Notes: generated by a model not told the origin, from the sequence alone. 45,638 bases of DNA from Dehalococcoidales bacterium (GCA_002688435.1 NZCW01000022.1:1-45638), one strand, 5' to 3'. Counted from the stretch's first letter, positions 30,419 through 40,723 are shown. Translations and numbers: made by a program.

Positions 30419-33265
30419 TTACGCGATTAGAGCCGACTTCATATCCGCAGGCAGGACTCTGGTCAGATACTGTCCGGTGGCCGAAGTTTTCACCTGGATC
30501 ACTTCCTCAGGGGTACCGGTAGCCACCACATAGCCGCCCCGGTCACCCGCTCCGGGACCAAGGTCAATAATATAGTCGGCATTCTTAATGACATCCAGGT
30601 GATGCTCGATGATAACTACCGTATTGCCCACGTTCACCAAACGCTGCAGCACACGGAGTAGCGCCGCCACGTCCTCAAAAGCGAGACCGGTCGTCGGCTC
30701 ATCGAGGATATACAGGGTCCGGCCGGTAGACCGCCGCGACAGCTCGGTGGACAGTTTCACTCGCTGCGCCTCACCACCGGAAAGAGTCGGGGCCGGCTGG
30801 CCGAGGTGAATATAGCCCAACCCAACGTCGTTCAGGGTCTGAAGCTTATTCTCTACTTTAGGGAAATGCTCGAAAAAAGCCAGCGCCTGCTCTACGGTCA
30901 TATCCAGTACTTCCGCGATATTCCGGTCCTTGAATCTGATTTCCAGCGCCTCCCGATTATAACGTTTCCCGTAGCACACTTCGCAAGGGACGGTAACATC
31001 GGGCAAAAACTGCATCTCAATCTGGATAAACCCTTCACCGCGGCAGGCCTCGCAGCGCCCGCCCTTGACGTTAAACGAGAACCTCCCCAGGGCGTAGCCT
31101 CTCAGGCGGGCCTCTGGCACGGTGGCAAAAAGCTCGCGGATAGGAGTAAAAGTGCCGGTATAGGTCGCCGGATTGCTCCGCGGTGTCCGCCCGATAGGTG
31201 ACTGGTCAATATTGACTACCTTATCAATATATTCCACGCCGAGAATATCATCACAGGCGCCCGCCTTTTCCCGGGATTGATAGAATATCTGGGCCAGTTT
31301 CTTATGCAGGATTTCATCAATGAGAGTGCTCTTACCGCTGCCGGAAACACCAGTGATACCGACCAGCTTACCCAGCGGTATGCTCACGTCTATGTTTTTC
31401 AGATTGTTCTGCCGCGCGCCTTTAATCACCATTTCTTCACCAGAGCCTGGACGGCGTCCGGTCGGCAAAGGAATCTGCCGGGTGCCGCCAAGATACTGGC
31501 CGGTAATTGACTTCTGACAGGCGGTAACATCGGACATGGTCCCGGTGATGACAATCCAGCCGCCGTGTTCCCCAGCCCCTGGCCCCATATCGATAATATG
31601 GTCCGCCGCCCGCATCATAGCTTCATCGTGTTCGACGACCAATATGGTATTGCCCAGACCTCTCAGCCGCTTCAGGGTGGCAATCAGGCGGGCGTCATCC
31701 GCCGGGTGCAGTCCTACGGTCGGTTCGTCACAGATATAAAGGACGCCCATTAGACCGCTGCCAATCTGGGTTGCCAAGCGAATCCGCTGCGCCTCACCGC
31801 CGGAAAGGGTAGCCGAAGCACGGTCAATAGTCAAGTACTCCAGGCCAACGTCCCTGAGAAAGCTCAGGCGGGCCTGAATCTCTTTGAGAATCTGGTGGGC
31901 AATCATCTGCTCACGCTCGGTAAGACCTTTATCACCGAGCGCACCGGCCCAGTCTAGCGCCTGCGCCACCGACATAGCGCTAACCTCCATGACATTGCCA
32001 CCGCCGATGGTCACGGCCAGAGATTCCGGTTTCAGCCGTTTGCCCTGGCAGACCAGACAGGACCGGGAGACCATATAACGCTCAATATACAGACGGGAAT
32101 TCTTGGACTCGGTATCCCGATAGAGCCGCTTCATCCGGGGAATAACCCCCTCAAAATCGGGATAGTACTCCTTTACCCGCCCGAAGCGGTTCCGGTGCCG
32201 ATAAGGCTCACTCCCGTCCCCGTAAAGAACGAGGTGAAACAAGTCGGCACCAAGGTCTTTTACCGGCGTAAGTAAGGAAAACCCGTGACGCTGCGCCAGA
32301 GACTCAATCTGATAGGAGAACCAAGACGAGAACTGCCAGGGACGAATCGCCCCCTGCTCAATAGATAGCTCCCGGTTAGGGATAACCAGCTCGGGGTCTA
32401 TCTCCAGTTTCACTCCTAGGCCGGAACAGGCCGGGCAGGCACCATGAGGACTATTAAAACTGAAAGTCCGGGGGGCAAGCTCCCCCAAGCTAATACCACA
32501 GTGCACGCAGGCGAAGTGTTCTGAAAAAAGTAATTCTTCACCGTCAACAATAGATATCAAGACTGTCCCCATCCCAAGCTTAAGCGCCGTCTCCACCGAA
32601 TCAGCGATACGGCCCGGGCCTCCACTCTGCCCGATGACCAGCCGGTCCACCACCGCCTCAACAGAGTGTTTTCGGTTCTTCTCCAGTTGAAACTCCTCGG
32701 AGAGGTCATGAATTTGTCCGTCAATTCGAACCCGGACATACCCCGCTTTACGCAGGTCACTGAACACCGACTGGTATTCACCTTTACGGTCTCTAATCAG
32801 CGGCGCCATGACCATAATACGGCTCTTTCCCGGCAGGCTCTGCACGGCATCCACAATCTGCTGTACCGTCTGCATGGTAATCTCCCTTCCGCACTTGGGA
32901 CAGTGGGGATGACCCACCCGGGCAAAGAGGAGCCTCAGGTAATCATAGATTTCGGTTACCGTACCCACCGTAGACCGCGGGTTCCGGCTCGGGCCCTTCT
33001 GGTCAATGGAAATAGCCGGACTCAACCCTTCAATATAATCAACATCCGGCTTCTCCATCCGTCCCAAAAATTGGCGGGCATAGGCGGACAGGGACTCCAC
33101 GTAGCGGCGCTGCCCTTCGGCATAGATGGTATCAAAAGCCAGCGAGCTTTTCCCCGAGCCGGAGACCCCGGTAATGACCACCAACCTGTCCCGTGGGATA
33201 ACCACGTCTATATTTTTAAGGTTATGTTCACGGGCCCCTTTGACCACGATAGAATCTAACGGCAT
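30419..33265 (-). CDS. uvrA: UvrABC excinuclease subunit A
   Basis: About 948 residues with two ABC ATPase units ([14 protein letters not shown] near residue 32; [15 protein letters not shown] near 640). The zinc modules are CPKCG, CVHCG...CPACSG and CEACRG...CEVCYG. It scans DNA for bulky damage. ATG 33265 ([11 protein letters not shown]) is chosen over an upstream alternative at 33307, because the latter lies upstream of the promoter's -10 box. GAGGAG precedes 33265. It is convergent with sbcC across 268 bp, where only a weak hairpin (30208-30225) is seen. Confidence 0.96.
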   Translation of the reverse strand: MPLDSIVVKGAREHNLKNIDVVIPRDRLVVITGVSGSGKSSLAFDTIYAEGQRRYVESLSAYARQFLGRMEKPDVDYIEGLSPAISIDQKGPSRNPRSTVGTVTEIYDYLRLLFARVGHPHCPKCGREITMQTVQQIVDAVQSLPGKSRIMVMAPLIRDRKGEYQSVFSDLRKAGYVRVRIDGQIHDLSEEFQLEKNRKHSVEAVVDRLVIGQSGGPGRIADSVETALKLGMGTVLISIVDGEELLFSEHFACVHCGISLGELAPRTFSFNSPHGACPACSGLGVKLEIDPELVIPNRELSIEQGAIRPWQFSSWFSYQIESLAQRHGFSLLTPVKDLGADLFHLVLYGDGSEPYRHRNRFGRVKEYYPDFEGVIPRMKRLYRDTESKNSRLYIERYMVSRSCLVCQGKRLKPESLAVTIGGGNVMEVSAMSVAQALDWAGALGDKGLTEREQMIAHQILKEIQARLSFLRDVGLEYLTIDRASATLSGGEAQRIRLATQIGSGLMGVLYICDEPTVGLHPADDARLIATLKRLRGLGNTILVVEHDEAMMRAADHIIDMGPGAGEHGGWIVITGTMSDVTACQKSITGQYLGGTRQIPLPTGRRPGSGEEMVIKGARQNNLKNIDVSIPLGKLVGITGVSGSGKSTLIDEILHKKLAQIFYQSREKAGACDDILGVEYIDKVVNIDQSPIGRTPRSNPATYTGTFTPIRELFATVPEARLRGYALGRFSFNVKGGRCEACRGEGFIQIEMQFLPDVTVPCEVCYGKRYNREALEIRFKDRNIAEVLDMTVEQALAFFEHFPKVENKLQTLNDVGLGYIHLGQPAPTLSGGEAQRVKLSTELSRRSTGRTLYILDEPTTGLAFEDVAALLRVLQRLVNVGNTVVIIEHHLDVIKNADYIIDLGPGAGDRGGYVVATGTPEEVIQVKTSATGQYLTRVLPADMKSALIA

Positions 33266-33297
33266 AACGCTAAGGCTCCTCTTTAAATCTAAATTTA

Positions 33298-33327
33298 ATT
33301 GTATCATTAAGAACTCAAGTGCAACAA
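33298..33327 (-). promoter_or_regulatory. uvrA promoter
   Basis: On the minus strand: -35 TTGTTG (33327-33322), 18-base spacer, -10 TACAAT (33303-33298). The +1 is near 33291, leaving a leader of about 26 nt with GAGGAG. No clear SOS box was found. Confidence 0.6.
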
Positions 33328-33418
33328 GAAATAGTACTTCAGGTTACCCCATAATCCCCCGGTCGTATTGACAAATCGACGAGCCATCTGCATAATACGA
33401 TTGGAGATATCTTGGCGT

Positions 33419-33447
33419 TTGAAAGACTAACGCGATCTTGTTAAAAT
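33419..33447 (+). promoter_or_regulatory. ridA-like gene promoter
   Basis: -35 TTGAAA (33419-33424), 17-base spacer, -10 TAAAAT (33442-33447), +1 near 33454. This rules out a start at 33438 for the following gene. Confidence 0.7.
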
Positions 33448-33473
33448 CAAAAAATAAAGGCGGGAGATTTACT

Positions 33474-33875
33474 ATGGTTAAAAAAGCGATCACCTTGAAT
33501 ACCCCCACCGGGTTTCCTCCCGGCATGCCGATCGGGCTTCCCTTTTCTCCCGGCATGAGAGCCGGTGACTTCATTTTTACCTCGGGGCAGGTGGGGAGCG
33601 TAGATAATAATAGAGCCGAGGTCAAAGGGATAGAAGCCCAGACCCGGCAGACTATGGAAAACTTGAAGACTATCCTAGAAGCAGCCGACTCGTCTTTCCG
33701 CGACGTGGTAAAAGTAACCGTCTTTTTAGTTGACGTCAATGATTTCGCCAAGATGAATGATGTCTACCGGACTTACTTCTCCGAAGACCTCCCGACGCGT
33801 TCCACTTTGGTAGTCGCCGCTCTGGCCAAGCCATCCTGGCTGGTGGAAATTGAATGCATTGCCTATCACCCATAG
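33474..33875 (+). CDS. RidA/YjgF-family protein
   Basis: About 133 residues of the RidA fold: GDFIFTSGQVGSV, VKGIEAQTRQTMENLKTILEAA, VVKVTVFLVDVNDFAKMNDVYRTYF and the C-terminal PTRSTLVVAALAKPSWLVEIECIA. The C-terminal Arg and Glu of the active cleft are kept, as in enamine/imine deaminases that clear reactive 2-aminoacrylate. The ATG at 33474 has GGGAG seven bases upstream. Confidence 0.93.
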   Translation: MVKKAITLNTPTGFPPGMPIGLPFSPGMRAGDFIFTSGQVGSVDNNRAEVKGIEAQTRQTMENLKTILEAADSSFRDVVKVTVFLVDVNDFAKMNDVYRTYFSEDLPTRSTLVVAALAKPSWLVEIECIAYHP

Positions 33876-34036
33876 TTCCGTAGTCACCGTGAAGGTACGT
33901 ACACTGAACCTGAAAGCGTTTGACACTGGCGGCGTACCAGTCAGAAGTACGCTGGATCAATCTTAAAAGCGCAGCTGACCCACTGCCGTCCCTATCCCGA
34001 AGGTACCGGAATAGCGTGGTGCCAATCGCACCGAGA

Positions 34037-35314
34037 ATGTCTTTGAATTTCAAACCATCAAAAGTATTTTACGGGTGGTGGATTGTCGGCGCCTGCTTTT
34101 TGATTGCGATGTACACCAGCGGGGCCCTCTTCCACGGGTTCACCGCCATCTTTAAGCCGATTACCAATGAGTTCGGTTGGAGCTACACGCAGATTTCGTT
34201 TGCCCAATCGATACGCGGCCTAGAAGTGAGCCTAGTGGCCCCACTGGTCGGGATACTTGTTGACCGCTGGGGACCGAGAAAGCTGATATTCGGCGGAGTG
34301 TGCATTACCAGCATTGGTTTACTACTCCTCAGTCGGACAAACTCCCTCTCAGTATTCTACATCGCCGCCGTACTCACAGCTATCGGTATGAGCAGTTCTG
34401 GTACCTGGGTAACGATGGCGGCCGTAGGCAGCTGGTTCCGTCGGAAAATGGGCCTAGCCACCGGCATCATGGTCTGCGGATACGGTGCCGGCGGATTCCT
34501 AGTCCCGGTAATGGTCAAGCTTATTGATACTTATGAATGGCGGACGACGATGGTGATCCTAGCCATAGGCATCCTTATCATCGGCCTGCCACTGTCACTG
34601 ATGGTTCGGCACAAGCCAGAACAGTACGGCTACCTGCCCGATGGTGAACTGCCGAGCACGACGATACCGGAGGTAGAGGTGGCCGCCATACCGGACCCCA
34701 AGGCAGATACCGAAGTAAAGCGAGCCTTGAAAAGCCGAGTCTTCTGGCACCTAACGCTAGCCTTGACACCCCAGTTCATCGCGATAGGGGCGGTAATCAC
34801 CCATGTCATGCCCTACCTCAGCAGCCTTGGCATCACCCGATCAGTATCCGGCCTGGTAGCCATGGCTATCCCATTGATGAGTATCAGCGGCCGCTTCGGT
34901 TTCGGTTGGCTTAGTGATAAATTTGATAAAAGACGTCTGTCCGCCGACGCGTTGGCCATACTGGCCTTGGGATTACTCTGTTTTGAATACATCCCGGCCG
35001 GCGGCACCTGGCTACTGGTACCGGCCATTATCTTCCTCGGAATAGGTTATGGGGGCAACATCCCTATAATGGCCTTACTAGTGAGGGAATACTTCGGCCG
35101 AAACAAATTTGGCACCATCATCGGTTTCGTCTGGGGCATACTAATGCTGGGGAACGTGACCGGGCCGCCAATTTCCGGATGGGTCTTTGATAACTGGGGC
35201 AACTACCAAGGTATCTGGCTGGCATTTGCCGGTCTTACCGCTATCGGTATATTCATCATGCTCAACACGCCGACGGTTAAAGCCTGGTCCCGGAAGACCG
35301 ATAGAACACCTTAA
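34037..35314 (+). CDS. Major facilitator superfamily transporter, OFA/monocarboxylate-like
   Basis: About 425 residues with twelve predicted membrane helices. It has the MFS loop 2-3 motif (GILVDRWGPRKL) and its repeat in the second half (GWLSDKFDKRRL). The opening FYGWWIVGACFLIAM and the FGWSYTQISFAQSI block resemble oxalate/formate antiporter-like and monocarboxylate MFS proteins. The substrate is unknown; an organic acid is likely. The ATG at 34037 is chosen because the membrane protein begins there; the upstream frame back to 33920 encodes polar sequence unlike the family. It lies 161 bp after the RidA gene. Confidence 0.88.
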   Translation: MSLNFKPSKVFYGWWIVGACFLIAMYTSGALFHGFTAIFKPITNEFGWSYTQISFAQSIRGLEVSLVAPLVGILVDRWGPRKLIFGGVCITSIGLLLLSRTNSLSVFYIAAVLTAIGMSSSGTWVTMAAVGSWFRRKMGLATGIMVCGYGAGGFLVPVMVKLIDTYEWRTTMVILAIGILIIGLPLSLMVRHKPEQYGYLPDGELPSTTIPEVEVAAIPDPKADTEVKRALKSRVFWHLTLALTPQFIAIGAVITHVMPYLSSLGITRSVSGLVAMAIPLMSISGRFGFGWLSDKFDKRRLSADALAILALGLLCFEYIPAGGTWLLVPAIIFLGIGYGGNIPIMALLVREYFGRNKFGTIIGFVWGILMLGNVTGPPISGWVFDNWGNYQGIWLAFAGLTAIGIFIMLNTPTVKAWSRKTDRTP

Positions 35315-35340
35315 ATTATTCAGAGACAACGCCAAGTACC

Positions 35341-37029
35341 TCAGGCAGCCGAGGCAAAGTCCAGGATATTGAGTCGCAGTCTCTCTTCCCCACCCCACCG
35401 GTCCATTTCCAGGTTATAGACGATATCGAGGGAAGAGATTACCTCGCCCAGATAACCTCCTAACCGAAAGCCGACCCCATCCCAGACCGAACCGTCCTGT
35501 TTTAGTTTCAACCTCAGGTGCTCACTGCCACCACCCATGGGACGGCAGTTCATAACCTCTACTTGGCGACTGAGAAAGGTGGGCATCGGATTGCCGCACC
35601 CGAAAGGGGCCAGCTGCTGCATTATAGGAAAAGTATCCCCACCGAGGCCGGACAAGGTAACTTCGGCGTCAATATCCAAGTGGGGGCGCAGGTCAATCCC
35701 GGCCAGCTGGACGGTGGCCAATTCCTGAAGTGTCTGTTGCAGGCGGGGTAAATTTCGGGTCGGCAAGGTAAAACCGGCGGCCTGAGAGTGCCCGCCGAAC
35801 TGGTAAAGCAAACGGCCACACCGGTTCAAGGCAGCGATAATGTTGAACTCGGGAATGCTACGACAGCTGCCACTGCTTACTTTCTCACCAGTCCGGACAA
35901 CAATGGCCGGACGGTAGAACTCCTCGGATAGCCGTCCGGCGACCAGCCCAGCAATACCAATCAGGTAGTCCCGGTCACCCGCCATCAGTAGCGGTGAAAT
36001 CCCTTCCGTTAATATCTGCTCTCGGACCATATCCAAGGTAGCCACAGTCAATTTCTTCCGTTCCGTATTCTTCTGGTCCAACCAGGCCGCCAGCCGAAAG
36101 GCCTCTTCGGTCGACTCCGTCATCAGTAACTTATAGCTGGTAATGGCGTGTTCCAGTCGGCCAACGGCGTTCAAACGCGGAGCAATACTCCAAGAGATAT
36201 TTTCGGCATCAATGCTTCCTGGTTTCAGTCCGGCCTGGACAATCATTTCCATGAGACCAAGCGAGGGGGCCATGTTAATCCGCTTTAATCCTTCTCTCAC
36301 CAAGTATCGGTTTTCCCCCAGTAACGGCGATACGTCAGCGATGGTGCCCAGCGCCACCAAGCCCATCAGCTTATCCAGGTGTTCTTCCCGGCCAACACTC
36401 CGAAACAAGGCCTGGAGCAACTTGAGGGCCACGCCCACACCAGCCAGTCCTGAGAAAGGATAGGTAGAACCGGGCATCCTAGGATTGATGATAGCCGTAG
36501 CTGGCGGAATTTCAGGCAGAGGGGTATGATGATCGGTAATAATTATGTCAAGCCCCAGTCGCCTTGCCGTTTTCACTTCGGCTAGGCTGGTGATACCGCA
36601 GTCGGCAGTAATCACCAGGCTAATGCCCTGCCGATAAAGGTTCTCCAGGGCCGCTTTTCTGAGACCATAGCCCTCGGTCAGACGATGCGGTATATAAGGG
36701 ACAGCCTCGCCACCGAGGAAGGTCAGTCCTTTGACCAGCAAGGCGGTGGCGCTAATACCATCAGCATCATAGTCGCCATAGATAGCCATCTTTTCGCCAG
36801 CGAGCAACGCACGGTAAACCCGGGCCACCGCCCGGTGCATATCGGGCATCAGGAAAGGGTCGGCCGACTGGCTTTTATCGCCGGTGAGGAAGGCTTGCAG
36901 CTGTGCCGGTTCGGTGAGACCACGATTATACAGGAGCTGGATGATTAGCGGGGGGAAACTTGAGTTATTTACCAGATATTGGTTCGGAACCGATGGTCGA
37001 AGATTCCAGCGACGATGGCTCAAGATCAA
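35341..37029 (-). CDS. recJ: Single-stranded-DNA-specific 5'-3' exonuclease RecJ
   Basis: 562 residues. The DHH phosphoesterase motifs are GDYDADGISATALL (near 83), ADCGIT, ITDHHTPLPEIPPATAIINPR and the DHHA1 motif FGGHSQAAGFTL. A C-terminal OB-like region follows. It degrades single-stranded DNA in recombination and mismatch repair. It is shorter than E. coli RecJ (577) but complete. Its start overlaps the fabF stop by 4 bp. Confidence 0.95.
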   Translation of the reverse strand: MILSHRRWNLRPSVPNQYLVNNSSFPPLIIQLLYNRGLTEPAQLQAFLTGDKSQSADPFLMPDMHRAVARVYRALLAGEKMAIYGDYDADGISATALLVKGLTFLGGEAVPYIPHRLTEGYGLRKAALENLYRQGISLVITADCGITSLAEVKTARRLGLDIIITDHHTPLPEIPPATAIINPRMPGSTYPFSGLAGVGVALKLLQALFRSVGREEHLDKLMGLVALGTIADVSPLLGENRYLVREGLKRINMAPSLGLMEMIVQAGLKPGSIDAENISWSIAPRLNAVGRLEHAITSYKLLMTESTEEAFRLAAWLDQKNTERKKLTVATLDMVREQILTEGISPLLMAGDRDYLIGIAGLVAGRLSEEFYRPAIVVRTGEKVSSGSCRSIPEFNIIAALNRCGRLLYQFGGHSQAAGFTLPTRNLPRLQQTLQELATVQLAGIDLRPHLDIDAEVTLSGLGGDTFPIMQQLAPFGCGNPMPTFLSRQVEVMNCRPMGGGSEHLRLKLKQDGSVWDGVGFRLGGYLGEVISSLDIVYNLEMDRWGGEERLRLNILDFASAA

Positions 37030-38282
37030 GCCTCAGCGTACCCTCGCAAGACCAAGACGGAATTATGACCACCGAAGCCAAAAGAAGTGGAAAGTGTGGT
37101 GGTTACCTTGGCCCGGCGAGCGACATTAGGCACATAATCTAAATCGCATTCCGGATCGGGGTTCGTCAGATTAATGGTCGGTGGGATAATGCTTTCCCGG
37201 ATAACCATAAGGCAGATAGCCGCCTCGGCAGCGCCGGCACAGCCGATAAGATGCCCCAGCATCGACTTGGTGGAGCTTATCGGAACTTGATAGGCATAAT
37301 CCCCGAAAACGGTTTTTATAGCCCTGGTCTCCATTGTGTCGTTCAGAGGGGTAGAAGTACCGTGGGCATTAATGTAATCAATTTCAGCCGGGGTAATGGC
37401 CGCCTTTCTCAGAGCTACCTGCATAGCCCTAGCGGCACCCCCGCCGTTCTCAATTGGCTGGGTAACATGATGGGAATCAGCCGTGGCACCATAGGACAGG
37501 ATTTCACCCAAGATATTAGCTTCCCTCCCTTGGGCATGCTCCAAGCTCTCCAGGACAAGGACACACGCCCCCTCGCTGATGACAAAGCCGTCACGCCCAG
37601 CATCGAAAGGACGGGAGGCTAATTGCGGCGTGTCGTTCCTAGCGGAGATGGCTTTCAGGGCATTGAAGGCAGTAATACCCAACGGATTGATGATGGCCTC
37701 GGTGCCGCCGGCCAGCATAACCTGGGCATCACCGTGTTTGATAAGTTCGTAGGCAGCGCCAATGGCGTCCGAGCCACTAGAACAGGCGGAGGTGGTGCAA
37801 AGGTTCAATCCCTTCACTCCTAGCACAATTGATACTTGGGCAGCGGCGATATCAGATATCATCATTGGCGCCAGGAACGGGCTTACCCTACCTGGTCCTT
37901 TTTCCAGCAGCACTCTGGTTTGCTCAAATAAAGTGGTCAGACCGCCAATCCCGCTACCGATGATGACACCGATATCATCATAATTGCTTTGATTGATATC
38001 CAGTCGAGCCTGCGCCACCGCGCCGCGACTGGCCGCCACGGCCAACTGGGCAAAGCGGTCCATATGACGGGCTTCCTTACGGGTCATGTAAGCCGTGGGC
38101 TCGAATCCTTTTACCTCTCCGGCAAACTTAGTCTCCATAGGTTCCGCATCAAACAGTGTAATATAATCTATCCCGGACTTACCTGCAACAAGGCCTGCCC
38201 AGGCAGTCGCCGCGTCCAAGCCCAGGGGAGTGAGCATGCCTACCCCCGTAATGACGACTCTGTGATAACTATCACCTACCAA
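37026..38282 (-). CDS. fabF: 3-oxoacyl-ACP synthase II
   Basis: 418 residues. The catalytic triad of the condensing enzymes is present: Cys in LCTTSACSSGSDAIG (near residue 165), His in NAHGTSTPLNDTMET (near 305) and His in TKSMLGHLIGCAGAAEA (near 340). It elongates acyl-ACP in fatty-acid synthesis. No acpP or other fab gene is beside it. It is coupled to the small protein upstream (2 bp apart) and to recJ downstream. Confidence 0.96.
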   Translation of the reverse strand: MVGDSYHRVVITGVGMLTPLGLDAATAWAGLVAGKSGIDYITLFDAEPMETKFAGEVKGFEPTAYMTRKEARHMDRFAQLAVAASRGAVAQARLDINQSNYDDIGVIIGSGIGGLTTLFEQTRVLLEKGPGRVSPFLAPMMISDIAAAQVSIVLGVKGLNLCTTSACSSGSDAIGAAYELIKHGDAQVMLAGGTEAIINPLGITAFNALKAISARNDTPQLASRPFDAGRDGFVISEGACVLVLESLEHAQGREANILGEILSYGATADSHHVTQPIENGGGAARAMQVALRKAAITPAEIDYINAHGTSTPLNDTMETRAIKTVFGDYAYQVPISSTKSMLGHLIGCAGAAEAAICLMVIRESIIPPTINLTNPDPECDLDYVPNVARRAKVTTTLSTSFGFGGHNSVLVLRGYAEA

Positions 38283-38284
38283 CC

Positions 38285-38566
38285 TTACTCCTTTTTCTCT
38301 CCATCGGCATTAGCCGAAGAGCGCCAAGCGATAAACACCGAGGCCAGTCTCAAGACACCGGACATCCCGGACGGGGTAATAACCTTAACCTCGGTAGATC
38401 CCAAATCGAAAGCCCGCCGTCGGTCTTTCTCCAAATCCTTTTGCAGCTGCTTATCAGGAATTCTCTCCGCAATCTTTCGAGCTACAGAATACCTCCCCGT
38501 AGCTATAGTAAGTTTTTTACCATAATCCCAAATTATTTGCAAGTGCCTGACCAATTTTTGACCCAC
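38285..38566 (-). CDS. Hypothetical small basic protein upstream of fabF
   Basis: About 93 residues if it starts at GTG 38566: charged and basic (RHLQIIWDYGKKL; ERIPDKQLQKDLEKDRRR), with a C-terminal VKVITPSG...LASVFIAWRSS. I do not recognise the family. The frame stays open to 38650, where it would gain a hydrophobic helix, but that part lies opposite the conserved MtaB N-terminus and upstream of the predicted promoter, so I treat it as spurious. The stop is 2 bases from the fabF ATG. Confidence 0.55.
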   Translation of the reverse strand: MGQKLVRHLQIIWDYGKKLTIATGRYSVARKIAERIPDKQLQKDLEKDRRRAFDLGSTEVKVITPSGMSGVLRLASVFIAWRSSANADGEKKE

Positions 38567-38587
38567 TTCAAATCCGAACAGTATAAT
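38558..38587 (+). promoter_or_regulatory. mtaB promoter, -10 overlapping the annotated start
   Basis: -35 TTGACC (38558-38563), 18-base spacer, perfect -10 TATAAT (38582-38587). The predicted +1 is near 38594, after the ATG at 38586 and 4 bases before an in-frame GTG at 38598. Confidence 0.7.
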
Positions 38588-38608
38588 GACAGATAGAGTG
38601 AATATCAA
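38580..38608 (-). promoter_or_regulatory. Divergent promoter for the small gene-fabF-recJ unit
   Basis: On the minus strand: -35 TTGATA (38608-38603), 17-base spacer, -10 TATACT (38585-38580). The +1 is near 38573. Its -10 shares four bases with the mtaB -10. Confidence 0.6.
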
Positions 38609-39863
38609 AAGAACCAGTATTACTTTCGACTGCCTAGGCTGTAAACTCAACCAGGCGGAGACCGAGCTTTTCGCCCGGCAAGCGACCGAGGCCGGCTATA
38701 AGATGGTATCGCCGACCGATAAAGCGGACATCTATGTCCTAAACACCTGCACGGTGACCCATCTTGCCGACCGTAAGTCCCGCCACCTACTCCGTCTGGC
38801 CCACCACCGGAACCCCGGCGCCCGGCTAATAGCTATCGGCTGCTATGCCGAGCGGTCATCGGAGGAACTGGCCCGGATTGACGGGGTGAACCTTGTCCTG
38901 GGCAATAAGCAGAAGCCGTTCCTATTCCAGCGATTACGGGAATCCGGCGCCCCGGACTATCCTCCCGACACCCGAGCGGACTACCCTGCCGATGGCTACC
39001 GGACCCGCGCCTTTATCAAAGTACAGGACGGCTGCCGGAACTTCTGTACCTACTGCATCGTACCTCTAGTACGAGGGCAGGGGAAAAGCGTGCCGGCCCG
39101 CCGGGTCATAGCCGAAATCAGGCAGCGGGTGGCCGGCGGGACTAAAGAGGTAGTGCTAACCGGGACGGAAATCGGTACCTATCGCAGTGATGGAGTCAAC
39201 CTGAAAGGCCTGTTGGAGCGCATCCTAGCGGAGACCGGAGTAACCAGGCTCAGGCTGTCTTCCCTCCAGTCTTGGGAAATATCCTCCGATTTTATCGCAC
39301 GGTGGCAGGACCAGAGGATGTGTCCCCACTTTCATCTATCCCTCCAGAGCGGTAGCGACGCCGTACTAAGCCGGATGAAACGGCGCTACACCACCAGAGA
39401 CTATCGGGCAGCCGTTTCCTTAATTCGGAAAATGGTACCGGAAGCCGCCGTCACCACTGATATCATCGTCGGCTTCCCTGGTGAGACTAAAGAGGAATTC
39501 CAGGAGAGCCATGACTTCTGCCGACGGATGGCATTCGCCCGCATTCACCCCTTCCCTTACTCTCTCCGCCCCGGGACGGAAGCCGCCCGGATGCCCGGAC
39601 AGATAGACGCTAAAATTAAGAAACAGCGGAGCGAGCAGATGCTAACGCTAACCAAAGAAAGCGCCCAGAAATTCCAGCAGCAATTTTTAAGCCAGACGAT
39701 GCCGGTACTCTGGGAAAAGCAAGATAAAGGCGTCTGGTCCGGCCTCACTGCCAACTACATCAAGGTCTATATTAGAAGCGATGAGGACCTAACCAACCGG
39801 ATAATACCGGTAAAACTGGTGAAAGTCTGGAAAGATGGGGTAGGAGGGGGAGAGAATAGCTAA
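38586..39863 (+). CDS. mtaB: tRNA methylthiotransferase, MtaB/MiaB family
   Basis: 425 residues. The N-terminal UPF0004 domain has TFDCLGCKLNQAETE and VLNTCTVTHLADRKSRHLLR, which select the MtaB type. The radical-SAM motif is C150-C154-C157 in CRNFCTYCIVPLVRG. A TRAM-like C-terminal region is short. It adds a methylthio group to t6A37 of tRNAs that read ANN codons. The start may be GTG 38598 rather than ATG 38586, because the promoter's -10 covers the ATG. The 3' end overlaps the pseudogene on the other strand by 4 bp. Confidence 0.92.
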   Translation: MTDRVNIKRTSITFDCLGCKLNQAETELFARQATEAGYKMVSPTDKADIYVLNTCTVTHLADRKSRHLLRLAHHRNPGARLIAIGCYAERSSEELARIDGVNLVLGNKQKPFLFQRLRESGAPDYPPDTRADYPADGYRTRAFIKVQDGCRNFCTYCIVPLVRGQGKSVPARRVIAEIRQRVAGGTKEVVLTGTEIGTYRSDGVNLKGLLERILAETGVTRLRLSSLQSWEISSDFIARWQDQRMCPHFHLSLQSGSDAVLSRMKRRYTTRDYRAAVSLIRKMVPEAAVTTDIIVGFPGETKEEFQESHDFCRRMAFARIHPFPYSLRPGTEAARMPGQIDAKIKKQRSEQMLTLTKESAQKFQQQFLSQTMPVLWEKQDKGVWSGLTANYIKVYIRSDEDLTNRIIPVKLVKVWKDGVGGGENS

Positions 39864-40723
39864 CGATGCACCTTCCCTACCGGATTTTGGGACTCGCAGG
39901 GCACTTTGGTCTGGCATAACCCGCAGCCGGCCACACCCACATCATACTCTTTTCGCAGATAGCCGATATCATCCCGCAGGTAGTCGCGGCACCTTACCTT
40001 GTCGTGGCCGCTCTCGTTGACGGCCTTCGCCGGGCAACGGTCAATACAGGCTCGACATTTATTATTAACATAGAAAAGGCAGTTGGCTAAATAGTTTTTC
40101 GCCGTCCGGGGACTAGCCGGCAGTGACAAGTCGGTGACCACGCTGCCGCATCGGTGGGCGATACCGCGCTCAGTGATAAAGCCATCAGAAAGACTGAAAG
40201 TACCCAGTCCGGCAGCGTAGGCGATATGCCGTTCCGACCGGTTGGAGTAAGGGCCCTTCTCATTAGTCATAGTTCTAAAATAAGGCTGTATCATCGGGGC
40301 AACGGCCAGGCATCCAAGTTCCACAAGGAGCTCCACCACATACTGCCGCAGGGTTTCGTTAAACTTCTCACCATACCAACGGGTATATGACCAGATACGG
40401 GACGGAATTTCCGTCTGCGGACGGTTGGACTCCCGTATTTTCCGGGTAATGGGCAGCACCCAGCTGATAACGGAAAGACGGTTCGGCAGCTCCTCTGGAC
40501 TCTTACATTTCGGCGTTAGCCAGCGCTTCGCGCGGGGTGAGATGGGTGGCAGCAATAATGGTCTGGTACTCGGTAAATATGGGGTCGTCACCATCGGCAT
40601 ACTGCATCAGCGGCTCGTCAAAGATAATACCGATAGCCGACCCCGGCAGGCAATTCAGGGAGCTAGTGGCGACAATGCTCTGATTTTCTCCTCGATGAAC
40701 GGTGCCATTTCTGTCTGTTTCAT
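39860..40723 (-). pseudogene. Epoxyqueuosine-reductase-like 4Fe-4S protein, two compensating frameshifts
   Basis: The homologous reading starts at ATG 40723 (MKQTEMAPFIEEKI). It shifts frame near 40685 into ENQSIVATSSLNCLPGS...EPLMQYADGDDPIFTEYQ...HLTPREALANA, then shifts back near 40515 to the original frame (SPEELPNRLSVISWVLPIT onward). The rest is continuous to 39860 and keeps CRACIDRCP and CGLCQTKVPC, the double-cluster motifs of QueG-like and related corrinoid-reductase-like proteins. About 57 codons in the middle are therefore out of frame. A TGA interrupts the first frame and a TAA the second. Either a decaying gene or an assembly error is possible. Confidence 0.75.

Noticed and set aside
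33438-33473. Longer RidA start at 33438
   Set aside because: It lies in the promoter's -10 region; ATG 33474 has a ribosome binding site.
38567-38650. N-terminal membrane helix of the gene upstream of fabF
   Set aside because: It is the antisense of the conserved MtaB start and lies upstream of the predicted promoter start.
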